From contig PHBZ01000007.1 in the NCBI GenBank assembly GCA_002840755.1, positions 1 to 64,000 on the forward strand: a stretch of DNA of 64,000 bases, read 5' to 3'. Under the pieces are notes generated by a model. It was not told the DNA's origin, searched no databases, and saw only the letters and a program-made list of their open reading frames with translations. This DNA comes from Chloroflexi bacterium HGW-Chloroflexi-10. Its GTDB lineage: Bacteria > Chloroflexota > Anaerolineae > Anaerolineales > Anaerolineaceae. A program made the translations under genes and the position numbers. Shown here one piece after another: positions 1-7,056 of the stretch (position 1 is its first letter; each line of letters starts with the position of its first letter).

Positions 1-67
1 GATGAACCCGATGTTCGTCTCGCTGGTAATCACGGATGGTATTAACTGTCTCGTTGTTTGTATACAT
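1..67 (-). CDS. N-terminal fragment of an unidentified protein
   Basis: An ATG at 67 on the minus strand opens a frame that stays open to the window edge (22 codons, beginning MYTNNETVNTIRDYQRDEHR). It lies directly behind a strong promoter. The visible part is too short to identify. The IRDYQR stretch and the GTTC/GAAC boxes upstream would suit a LexA-like winged-helix regulator, but this is only a guess. Confidence 0.45.
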   Translation of the reverse strand, partial: MYTNNETVNTIRDYQRDEHRVH

Positions 68-123
68 GTTCTAAATATACGAAAAAACTACATTTTGTCA
101 AGGTTTGTAGAAATATTGTTCTA
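60..123 (-). promoter_or_regulatory. Sigma70-type promoter with two TGTTCTA boxes
   Basis: On the minus strand a TTGACA -35 (96-101) and a TATATT -10 (74-79) are separated by 16 bp. The -10 is only 6 bp from the ATG at 67, so the mRNA is probably leaderless. Two related boxes, GTATACATGTTCTA (60-73) and TAGAAATATTGTTCTA (108-123), share TGTTCTA. One overlaps the -10 and start, the other lies upstream of the -35. They look like repressor sites; the GAAC/GTTC halves recall SOS boxes. Confidence 0.55.
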
Positions 124-141
124 AAGTAGTCGAATGGCACT

Positions 142-190
142 AGGTGCTAAAGCACCTCAAAAACCCACCTATCTACCGGGGCTAAAGCCC
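142..190. repeat. Pair of REP-like hairpins around a CTAAAG core
   Basis: AGGTGCTAAAGCACCT (142-157) and GGGCTAAAGCCC (179-190) are short perfect hairpins with the same TAAA loop. A related motif (GGGGGCTAAAACG, then an ACCGGTT hairpin) occurs at 22337-22367. This suggests a dispersed intergenic repeat family. The rest of 191-410 holds nothing I recognise. Confidence 0.5.
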
Positions 191-416
191 TATAGCTTGC
201 GGCGGGTTTAATTCGGTCATTCAATTACATTAGCGCAATCTTCAGAAGAACCCGTCTCAAAAACCACGAGTGTTACATATAGTGATTGATGTATTTGAAC
301 AATGCCAACTCATTTTGTTTTGTAAAAAAATTATTAAACGTATTTCATTAAACCTGATCTAGACAACAACCACGGAATATATTTCGTGAACCGATACAAA
401 ATAGCAAAAATTTTTT

Positions 417-746
417 GTAAAGCCTGAAGAATACTGAAATACTCGCCGTAAAGGAACGGAAGCACCTTTTTGTGGTACTTTTTTCGACCACAAGAATCCC
501 GGGACCTACTTTTGAGTGAGCTGTGATTTACCATTATTTTCATCGGATACCAATTTTGATTCAGGCACAAGCTGGCCGTCTTTCTTTTAACCGGTTTCTG
601 AGGCGCATATCGAAACCTACACTGATCTCAGCTAAGGTATGCTGCGCCCGTTGTGATGTACACCTCGGGCATGTATTTAACGATGGTCCCAAACCAACTG
701 GCTTGCGGTATTGTTTCGATTCCGAATCGTTGAAATTCGTAGCAGA
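417..746 (+). pseudogene. msrB: Decayed msrB (peptide methionine-R-sulfoxide reductase)
   Basis: MsrB-like sequence can be followed across two frames. In the first, VKPEEY is interrupted by TGA at 435, then RRKGTEAPF and FFDHKNPGTYF lead to a TGA at 513, in the place of the first Cys of the first zinc Cxx[21 protein letters not shown] follows. At 582-590 a short insertion shifts the frame. The second frame continues as FNRF, loses a central stretch, then gives [19 protein letters not shown] and [13 protein letters not shown], including the catalytic Cys of the RYC motif. Two nonsense codons, a frameshift and a deletion make it non-functional as MsrB. The remaining open part could still yield a peptide of about 99 residues, but that is unlikely to fold. 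Confidence 0.85.
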
Positions 747-755
747 AAAAAAAGG

Positions 756-761
756 TATAAT
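756..761 (+). promoter_or_regulatory. -10 box for the small membrane protein gene
   Basis: A perfect TATAAT lies 51 bp before the ATG at 813. A TTGAAA 20 bp upstream (730-735) is too far for an ideal -35, so the -35 is uncertain. Confidence 0.45.
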
Positions 762-812
762 ACCCTCTCACGCATCACTCATTTTCCAAAAGCATACAAT
801 GGGAGGAAGAAC

Positions 813-1007
813 ATGTGGTTAAAACGATTAAAGCCGTACTGGTATAACCTGGTGATTGGCACGGTCATGTTGGTCATGTTTATCAACGAATACCAGCGTG
901 GGTCATTAAACACCATCGCTTGGATTATTTACCCACTGTTAATCATCACAAACGTGGGCGTTATTATTTATATCCTGGTTGGGAAAACGAAAACCGATTC
1001 TAAGTAA
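813..1007 (+). CDS. Small two-helix membrane protein
   Basis: This is a 64-residue protein with a basic N-terminus ([12 protein letters not shown]), a first hydrophobic helix at about residues 12-23, a short polar turn with NEYQRGS, and a second helix at about residues 34-56. It ends in a charged tail. The start at 813 is set by a GGGAGG ribosome site at 801-806; an upstream in-frame extension to 711 overlaps the msrB relic and lacks such a site. No family was recognised. Both ends would probably face the cytoplasm. It stands alone downstream of the msrB pseudogene, with a TATAAT box 51 bp upstream. Confidence 0.65.
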   Translation: MWLKRLKPYWYNLVIGTVMLVMFINEYQRGSLNTIAWIIYPLLIITNVGVIIYILVGKTKTDSK

Positions 1008-1105
1008 AACCAACGTATACTCATAAACAAGCACCTCTTAAGAGTCCTTGTTTAACCGAGTACATTCAACATTCCGAAAAAATTACCCACAGTCCAATAG
1101 TGTTG

Positions 1106-1639
1106 CTACTTAAATTCGAAACCTCCTACGAGACGAATACACAACTCTGAAATTGGGATATTCAAACCAGTTGTGGAATCCGTTGGATCAGTACATTTCA
1201 GTGAATATGCCCAGCCATTGTGTTCCATCCAGATTTCTCTACATTGCACGTAAGGTTCACCTCGGAACTCCCGGTGCACATATTCAATGGCTATTTGATT
1301 GTTCATTTCAATAGGTTCCTGGGAAATGAACTGATATTTTGTGTATTTTTCACTTGTTCGCGACACATATTCTTCAAAAACCTTATTAAGATCACTGTCC
1401 ACGGGGATCTTTTGGCGAAAAACCTGAAAATACAAATGACCTTTTTGAGAAAAGATAAGGATTTCGGAATCATTGTTTGGATTGCCATCAAATGGTTCGT
1501 ACTGCTTCGTTTTGAATCCAAATGGAGCTGAAAACGTAAATTCATCTCCTTGATAGGTGCATGAACAGATAGAGAAAAGTAATAGTATGACCACAGGAAA
1601 AATTTTTCGAAGGGATTGCCCAAATCGCAGTGGCAGCAC
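1106..1639 (-). CDS. Putative lipoprotein of unknown function
   Basis: The start is chosen as GTG at 1639 because a strong AAGGAGG site lies 5 bp upstream; an ATG at 1663 would place that site inside the gene. The 177-residue product starts with a basic stretch and a hydrophobic helix ending in FSICSC, which fits a lipobox and a lipidated Cys. The mature part (about 150 residues) has mixed charge and several aromatic residues. It looks like a small beta-rich domain, ending in a VGGFEF tail. I do not recognise the family. It is monocistronic: the nearest genes are on the other strand or are relics. Confidence 0.65.
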   Translation of the reverse strand: MLPLRFGQSLRKIFPVVILLLFSICSCTYQGDEFTFSAPFGFKTKQYEPFDGNPNNDSEILIFSQKGHLYFQVFRQKIPVDSDLNKVFEEYVSRTSEKYTKYQFISQEPIEMNNQIAIEYVHREFRGEPYVQCREIWMEHNGWAYSLKCTDPTDSTTGLNIPISELCIRLVGGFEFK

Positions 1640-1717
1640 AATTTCCTCCTTAGAGAATCTCATTCCTTATTGTTAAAAATGGATTAAGCCATTGATTTGC
1701 CGCAAATTAACTTCAGT

Positions 1718-1790
1718 GTTTATATCAATTATATAAACGATGTGTAATTAATCAATCCCACACATCCACAATCTGGTACCTGCAGGTACC
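1718..1790. promoter_or_regulatory. Two palindromes upstream of the lipoprotein gene
   Basis: GTTTATAT-CAATT-ATATAAAC (1718-1738) is an inverted repeat with perfect 8-bp arms, about 80 bp before the GTG at 1639. GGTACCTGCAGGTACC (1775-1790) is a perfect 16-bp palindrome. The first could be an operator; the second has no assigned role. Confidence 0.4.
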
Positions 1791-2209
1791 CTGGCTGCAG
1801 ATAAACAAACCTGGCTGCCTGCACCAAAGAATTTTCTGTTGCTGGTGAAAGCCCTCCGGAAGATATTCCGCGGTATGTTCCGCCATGCTTTACAAAAGAC
1901 AGCCTTTTTCACTCAAATACCACCCAGGGTCTGGCAATAGGATTGGGTTGTGCAAAGCAAACCTATTGGCAATGGGAGCACCGCTTTGAAATATCTGGCT
2001 CCCTATGTTCTCCGGGTAGCCATCAGCAACCGTCATCTGGTCAGCATTACGATACACATAGGCGGGTAAGAGTGGGATGAGTTGTGTTGTTATGCCGCCT
2101 TCCCTAAGGTTTGGCCAAGTTTTTTCCATGACCAAGCACGCCGCCCTACGGGCGGCAGTCCTGCCCTCAAGCCAATCCACGCTCTGCCCGCTAGCACGTA
2201 ACTCAAGCC
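1791..2209. other. Intergenic stretch without a convincing gene
   Basis: A minus-strand frame (1890-2180, GTG start) encodes 96 residues with no recognisable domain and no clear ribosome site. A GCCGCCCTACGGGCGGC hairpin lies inside it. I treat it as non-coding debris between the lipoprotein gene and the GGDEF relic. Confidence 0.4.
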
Positions 2210-2373
2210 TTTAGATTGACAATCTCAATTCCACTGCGTGGACCAAGTCGTATGTACGGGAATAAATACCTGTCAACGACGTCGCCAATAAAAATGATTT
2301 GATCGATTTGATAGACAAGTCGCTCTACCGAGCCAAAGAGCCCGGCCGAAAATTGAACTTATGTCAGCTTTAA
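2210..2373 (+). pseudogene. C-terminal relic of a GGDEF diguanylate cyclase
   Basis: A first frame (from 2210) reads FRLTISI, matching the strand that opens the last part of GGDEF domains. After a frameshift a second frame (2272-2373) reads NDLIDLIDKSLYRAKEPGRK and stops, matching the terminal helix (DxALYxAKxxGRN). The signature GG[DE]EF part and everything upstream are missing. Only the last 50 or so residues survive, so this is a decayed fragment. An intact GGDEF gene exists at the other end of the window (63216-64000). Confidence 0.7.
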
Positions 2374-2421
2374 ACTAAAACCAGATTGGTCATGATCCGT
2401 TCCAAATATCTTCGGCTTCGT

Positions 2422-3489
2422 TCATCCAAACGGTGATCCAAAGTCTTCGATTGCATCTGCAATAATGGGTAAAGTCGTGCGCCAGATATCCAATGGCACA
2501 TTCTCTGAGATCTGAATCTGTAACCGTCCAGTATGTCCAGCAGTAGCCAGAATATCATCTGCTACCTGTCGTACCTCAGATTGGGATTGAAGATGGATGG
2601 AAGAGGGGAAATTGAGCTGCAGGATTTTTTCCGGCCACATAGTTACCGCGTCTGCTACACTTGTGTCACAATCCGGTGTTGGTGTAAATGAATCTAAGCC
2701 ACCAACTTTGGAATTTGCAATATCCTTCCACAAAGGTTTCAGAAAGCCATCCATATGGATAAATAACTTCGCACCACGTTCTTCGAGCATTCCTGCCAAT
2801 TCATCATACAGACTGACACAATATTTCCTGAAACGAGCTGGACCGATGGCCGGGGCAGTGATGTTGTCTGGTATATTGATGAAAGGAGCTGGCGAGCGAT
2901 ATGCAATTTCGAATTGTTGACGTTCGCGTTTCATCATTAAGTCAATGGTGTGGTCCACATGATCTGGAAAATCGGCCAGATGCATGGATAAGCCTTCCAA
3001 TCCTATCCATTCTACCCAGAGCTGTTGCCACGGGGTTCTCTCGCATTCCACCTTCGGAAAACCATCATCTCCTAAGTCAGCCACATCCCGATAATACTGG
3101 TCATAATTTTCCAATATCACACAATCCTCCAAATATGACCAGAAAATTTCATAATCCTGCTTGGTTTTGATGAAATGTTTGCTGGGAGTGGAGCTATCAA
3201 ACGCAGGTTCATACACGCGTACCTCTTCCAGACTGCCTTTTGGAGTGTGAAGATATGTACGTTTATATTTGGTCTCATTTTTCAGAAAAATCTGGCTTTC
3301 AAATTTGCAATTGGGGTGCTCAACCCGATAAATTGGACAAAAACGGATGATACCGATCCTGCCATGACCCATATGTTGCAGCACTTCTTTTGGTGGCACC
3401 AGAATTTCATAAATTGCAAATGGGACACGATCGTGTTCGTTTCCTTGAATAACCGCCAACATACGTTCACGCATGGTCATCGTTTTCAT
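2422..3489 (-). CDS. Uroporphyrinogen decarboxylase-fold protein (URO-D/MtaA-like)
   Basis: The 355-residue product begins MKTMTMRERMLAVIQGNEHD and continues RVPF, the usual opening of URO-D superfamily methyltransferases, where an N-terminal helix is followed by the DRVP loop. Later features fit the TIM barrel: an aromatic central part, GPARFRKYCVSLYDELAGM and a LFIHMDG segment, then a C-terminal GRLQIQISENVP. The family includes HemE and corrinoid-linked methyltransferases (MtaA, CmuA); the long insertions here favour the latter group over HemE. The ATG at 3489 has GGAG 6 bp upstream; a longer frame to 3621 has no such site. No corrinoid protein or heme gene lies nearby, so the substrate is open. 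Its upstream flank 3490-3790 holds no gene. Confidence 0.75.
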   Translation of the reverse strand: MKTMTMRERMLAVIQGNEHDRVPFAIYEILVPPKEVLQHMGHGRIGIIRFCPIYRVEHPNCKFESQIFLKNETKYKRTYLHTPKGSLEEVRVYEPAFDSSTPSKHFIKTKQDYEIFWSYLEDCVILENYDQYYRDVADLGDDGFPKVECERTPWQQLWVEWIGLEGLSMHLADFPDHVDHTIDLMMKRERQQFEIAYRSPAPFINIPDNITAPAIGPARFRKYCVSLYDELAGMLEERGAKLFIHMDGFLKPLWKDIANSKVGGLDSFTPTPDCDTSVADAVTMWPEKILQLNFPSSIHLQSQSEVRQVADDILATAGHTGRLQIQISENVPLDIWRTTLPIIADAIEDFGSPFG

Positions 3490-3790
3490 ATACATCTCCA
3501 ATATCCAGGTTTTTAGTAGTAACTGAATCCCCGTTAAAATAATCCTCATTTTTTCAATCGGCGAAGTAATTTGGAAGAATATAACACCTGAATACCGTCC
3601 CAAAAAATAAATCGCCTCCATTTACCTACATCCGATTGGAAATATTCTCTATAGTATAGCATTTTCGGCACCCCATCGCCATAAATTTTTACGAACAATA
3701 CTTGCGAATCGGAATATTGGGAATGATAAAGCAACCTTTTTAACGACTTTGAAATTGATATCTCTTAACATTTGGGTTATTTTATAGCTG

Positions 3791-4105
3791 TTATTGATTG
3801 TCAAATCTGGATACAGATTCAGGTTCTTTCACCGAAATATCATATTCGTTAACATGTGGATCTCCTTGCAGAGGTTTGTGCCGTTCCAGTTTATTGATTC
3901 CAATAAAGTGACCATAGAGCATCGTTTTGAAGTGGTTCATTATGATTTTGTTGGTTGATTCATTATCAAATATTAGATTGGTGCCTATCTGTTCAAATAA
4001 TTCGTTGTTCTTTGCGCTTTCGTGAAGAAGAAATAAGCCTGCATTTGACGTCAGATTCCTGGGTGAAAAATCAATTTTATTGATCAAAAATAAATCCTTA
4101 TTCAC
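3791..4105 (-). pseudogene. Truncated IS1380-type transposase (N-terminal part)
   Basis: The 104-residue frame resembles the start of IS1380-family (DDE) transposases: an early NLTSNAGLFLL segment, a middle part rich in His and Leu, GHFIGINKLERHKPLQGDP in place of the usual LxGGDRVEDLDRLxxDP region, and a closing EPESVSRF in place of the usual P[ES]TISRF motif. Members are usually about 430-460 residues, so only the first quarter is present and the catalytic DDE core is missing. No terminal inverted repeats were identified. It is a relic marking an old insertion between the URO-D gene and the VWA gene. Confidence 0.65.
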
Positions 4106-4161
4106 ACTATTGTTTTATCACCTCCAATTTTTACATGCACGGCAGATGAAAATTAGTTGAT

Positions 4162-4310
4162 TCAACCACTTTTTCCATCACCCAATGGGTTAGCCAAAAT
4201 CGTACGTTTTGTCGTTTTTTTGATTAACTTTCGTGGAATGCGGGAAATATTTAAACCCAGGTTTTTCAGAAAGAGATATTGTGTACGGTAACCATAGAAA
4301 TGACAAATCT
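4162..4310 (-). pseudogene. Possible C-terminal transposase fragment
   Basis: A minus-strand frame reads CHFYGYRTQYLFLKN then ISRIPRKLIKK and a short tail before a stop at 4162. The basic, hydrophobic pattern is like the C-terminal end of IS4/IS1380-type transposases. It lies upstream of the N-terminal fragment at 3791-4105, so two damaged copies or a rearranged one could be present. Identification is tentative. Confidence 0.3.
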
Positions 4311-4321
4311 GATGAGTTGGG

Positions 4322-5557
4322 TTATTTGTCGCGTCCCTGTTTGCGCAAATATTGCTGTTGGTGGCTATCTTTGCGGGTCGACTCATCCATACCATGGCGC
4401 AGGTGATCAGACAACTTATTGTATTCTGATGCAACATCCTGAGGAATATATGGTGCTGCCATTAGTACACTGCGTTCCATCAGTTTGCTGGCCTTTTCCT
4501 TTTCACCGGCTCGCTCCAGTTTGAGCGCTTCAGTCGCCCGATCGGCAATTTCTACCATGCTGTAACGCTGCATCACTTCCATGCGCACAGGTGCGGCTTC
4601 CGCCTGCGATTGAGGGGCATAAACCAGAATTGCTTCGCAGTCTTCGATAAATTGTTCCTCTTTTTCACCCTGCCCCATTGCATGTGCGGTAAAGGCCAAT
4701 TGCTGCCGATCTCCCGCTAGTGGGGTTAACAGCTTTACATAGACTTCACGACGCGCACCGGCTGCCAGATCACCCAGCCAGATATGCATCCGGTCGCCGT
4801 CTTTGTCCACCCGCCAACTGCCCAACACCTGGGAAGATACACCTTCGGCAATCTCCAGCAGGATTTTCACATTGCGGGCAGTAATAGCAGCTAGTTCATT
4901 AAATTCTTTTTCAAAAATCTGTGGAATACTCTGCGGTTTGTCGATGTAATAGAAGCGTCCGCCGCCCTGGTTGGCCATATGCTCCAACAGATGCTCGTTG
5001 AAGCCCTGTCCCACCCCAAATGTAGAGGTGCCTACACCTCGCACCAGCAGTTGGCCGGCATGCATGCCTAATTCTTCCAGGTCAGTGATACCATGGTTGG
5101 CCAATCCATCGGTTAGCAGAAGCACCCGGTTTAAACCACCTTCTTGAGCTACCGCCGCTACTTCCTGGCAGCCTTTAAGCCAGCCGCCGCTGAGATTCGT
5201 CATATCTCCGCTGGTCAGGCTCTGGATGCCTGCCTTGAGTGAAGTACGTGCCGCCGGGGTGACCAGCATACTGGGTGAAACCAGCGTTACCTGCGTATCA
5301 TAGGCAACAATCGTAACGCGATCAATCGCCTGCAGTAAATCAAGCACATGTTCTGCAGCCTGTTTCACATACCCCAGCTTTTCACCGCTCATAGAACCGC
5401 TGCGGTCAATCACCAACGCCAGGTTAAGCGGTGGGCGGTTTTTGGAAGCAGCAGCGGCCGGCGGCGTAACCACCAGTTCCAGGATGCGCTGTGAAGGCAC
5501 TTCACGCGCAATCATATCAGCATCAAAATGCATTTCAAACGAAAATTTTTCCACCAT
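4322..5557 (-). CDS. VWA-domain protein
   Basis: The 411-residue product has a von Willebrand factor A domain at about residues 45-215. The MIDAS metal site is complete: DRSGSMS (DxSxS), the Thr in GDMTNLSGG, and the Asp of LLTDGLANHG. A beta-rich domain follows (about 220-330, with RREVYVKLL), and then a charged helical C-terminal tail. There is no signal peptide, so it is probably cytoplasmic. The ATG at 5557 has GGAGG 5 bp upstream; an upstream in-frame extension lacks support. It follows a MerR-type regulator gene by 85 bp on the same strand and is probably co-transcribed with it. VWA proteins of this kind often work with a partner (for example a MoxR ATPase), but none is encoded nearby. 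Confidence 0.85.
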   Translation of the reverse strand: MVEKFSFEMHFDADMIAREVPSQRILELVVTPPAAAASKNRPPLNLALVIDRSGSMSGEKLGYVKQAAEHVLDLLQAIDRVTIVAYDTQVTLVSPSMLVTPAARTSLKAGIQSLTSGDMTNLSGGWLKGCQEVAAVAQEGGLNRVLLLTDGLANHGITDLEELGMHAGQLLVRGVGTSTFGVGQGFNEHLLEHMANQGGGRFYYIDKPQSIPQIFEKEFNELAAITARNVKILLEIAEGVSSQVLGSWRVDKDGDRMHIWLGDLAAGARREVYVKLLTPLAGDRQQLAFTAHAMGQGEKEEQFIEDCEAILVYAPQSQAEAAPVRMEVMQRYSMVEIADRATEALKLERAGEKEKASKLMERSVLMAAPYIPQDVASEYNKLSDHLRHGMDESTRKDSHQQQYLRKQGRDK

Positions 5558-5642
5558 TGCTACCTCCAAATTTGAGCAAAACGTGAGTTGAATAGTAGGC
5601 AACCCAACCCGGGATGCCCATTCCATCCGATTTGGATAGATG

Positions 5643-6230
5643 TTATTTCTTCAGTTCATTGCGGACCAAGCGCTGCCTGAGTTCCTCCATCCAGCGTAAA
5701 AGCTGCGGCCCATAACGCTGGTAGGCCTGTTCACTAACGTTAATTTCTACCCCATCGGTAATTATAATACGCTGCCACTGGCTCACTTCCGCCACTTGTG
5801 GCGACGGGGAAAGGTCTTCCCCTTTCATCCTGTCTGTTTCCAGCCTGCGCATCGCTGCTCGCGGAGCGGCTGCCGGCATAACAGGTTTGCTTTTGAGGTA
5901 CGGCTGAGATTTCTCGGCCAGCACATCTGATATATACATTAACGCATCATTCCCGGTATTGCGTACACCTTCGTAACGGGTCAAAAAATCCTCAATCTCC
6001 AACTCAGACTGTGTGTCCAGCATTGTGCGGATTTCCCGGATCGGTAAAAAGACATCCTTAAGCCGCTTAATCAACCGGATGCGATTGAGATAGTCCTCAT
6101 CATAGACGGAATAACGTCCGCGTGTCTCCGGCGCTGGTAGCAAACCTTCACTGATGTAATAGCGGATAGTGCGAACGGTCACCTCGGCCCTTTCTGCTAA
6201 CTCACCAATCTGATACTCTTCTGAAGTCAT
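5643..6230 (-). CDS. MerR-family transcriptional regulator
   Basis: The 195-residue protein starts with the MerR winged helix-turn-helix: QIGELAERAEVTVRTIRYYI then EGLLPAPETRGRYSVYDEDY. A dimerisation helix follows (LKDVFLPIREIRTML). The C-terminal half (about 100-195) is not a known metal- or drug-binding module; it has a proline-rich linker and a final helix with WMEELRQRL. No cysteine cluster for metal sensing is visible. A palindrome sits exactly between the -35 and -10 of its own promoter, the place where MerR proteins bind, so autoregulation and control of the downstream VWA gene are likely. Confidence 0.9.
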   Translation of the reverse strand: MTSEEYQIGELAERAEVTVRTIRYYISEGLLPAPETRGRYSVYDEDYLNRIRLIKRLKDVFLPIREIRTMLDTQSELEIEDFLTRYEGVRNTGNDALMYISDVLAEKSQPYLKSKPVMPAAAPRAAMRRLETDRMKGEDLSPSPQVAEVSQWQRIIITDGVEINVSEQAYQRYGPQLLRWMEELRQRLVRNELKK

Positions 6231-6259
6231 TTTTACCTCAATCTCATAGTGTTATGATT

Positions 6260-6288
6260 ATAATAGCAGTATTACGTAATAATGTCAA
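6260..6288 (-). promoter_or_regulatory. MerR promoter with operator in the spacer
   Basis: On the minus strand a perfect TTGACA (6283-6288) and TATTAT (6260-6265) are 17 bp apart. The perfect 12-bp palindrome TATTACGTAATA (6270-6281) fills the spacer. MerR regulators bind in exactly this position, so this is a good operator candidate for the regulator at 5643-6230. Confidence 0.75.
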
Positions 6289-6345
6289 GTTGAAATAGTT
6301 AAATAGCTGGAACAAAAAATAACGCTCAAACTGCTCAAACCTGGC

Positions 6346-6351
6346 TATAAT
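6346..6351 (+). promoter_or_regulatory. -10 box giving a leaderless transcript
   Basis: TATAAT ends 6 bp before the ATG at 6358, so transcription should start at or next to the first codon. No ribosome site is present in between. Confidence 0.55.
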
Positions 6352-6357
6352 CGAGAA

Positions 6358-6990
6358 ATGAGAATTACCGAACAAGCCACTGGACACGATCTCGTACAGC
6401 TAATCCCCAATGGAGCCGCTTACCTGCACAAGCTTCAAGAATTGCTCTCCCCACGGCGATTGCAGCACTCACTCGAGGTGCTGGTAGCCATGGAACCGTT
6501 GATTCCCATTTACATGCTCAACCCAAATCAGGCGCGCACGGCTGCCTTGCTCCACGATGTGGTCAAGGATTTTCCGGATGAGGAACTCGGGCAAATGGCT
6601 GCCCAGGCTGGGATAAGGTTCAAACACCCAGTGGAAACGCTGGGCCTTTACTTGCACGGACCGGTAGGCGCATGGTTTATCGAAGAGAAACTGGACATTC
6701 ACGATCCACTGATTAAAGCCGCGATCCATACCCATTCTTATATGCGTGATCACACTGAATTCCACACCCCACTGAACTGGAGCCTGCGCTTCGCCGATCT
6801 GCTGGCTGAAGGCCGTGACTGGTACGAGTTCAAAGACCGCATCCTTCCGTTGGTAAATACCGGTAACTGGCAAACCGCCGCCGCGATGACTATGGGCTGG
6901 GTAATTGAACTCTTTCAACAGGTTGGTAACCCGATTCATCCGGAGTGGTATGTATTTCTTGATGAATCTCGCCGGCTCACCATCTCGTAA
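6358..6990 (+). CDS. yqeK: HD-domain hydrolase, YqeK-like
   Basis: The 210-residue protein has the HD pattern of YqeK: RLQHSLEVLVAM near residue 38, the HD pair in AALLHDVVKDF, then His residues in the KHPVETL and HG segments, and IHTHSYM near residue 128. FADLLAEGRDW replaces the usual ADKIExGR motif near the end. YqeK proteins hydrolyse diadenosine tetraphosphate symmetrically to two ADP, using a di-metal centre. Usual length is about 190-210 residues. In many genomes yqeK sits with nadD and rsfS; here it stands between a regulator and a glycosyltransferase gene, so a different nucleotide substrate is possible. Confidence 0.75.
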   Translation: MRITEQATGHDLVQLIPNGAAYLHKLQELLSPRRLQHSLEVLVAMEPLIPIYMLNPNQARTAALLHDVVKDFPDEELGQMAAQAGIRFKHPVETLGLYLHGPVGAWFIEEKLDIHDPLIKAAIHTHSYMRDHTEFHTPLNWSLRFADLLAEGRDWYEFKDRILPLVNTGNWQTAAAMTMGWVIELFQQVGNPIHPEWYVFLDESRRLTIS

Positions 6991-7042
6991 GACCAGTAAA
7001 TTAATCTACCACCTATTCATTATCAAATTTCTTAATCCTTGC

Positions 7043-7048
7043 TAAAAT
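7043..7048 (+). promoter_or_regulatory. -10 box for the glycosyltransferase gene
   Basis: TAAAAT ends 8 bp before the ATG at 7057. No Shine-Dalgarno sequence lies in the gap. This again suggests a leaderless mRNA. Confidence 0.4.
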
Positions 7049-7056
7049 AAGAACGC

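Noticed and set aside
435-515. Selenocysteine at the TGA codons of msrB
   Set aside because: Neither TGA is at the catalytic position, which carries Cys (RYC). A frameshift and a deletion also disrupt the gene, so decay explains the stops.
1890-2180. 96-residue minus-strand frame with GTG start
   Set aside because: No domain, no ribosome site, contains a GC hairpin; kept only as intergenic DNA.
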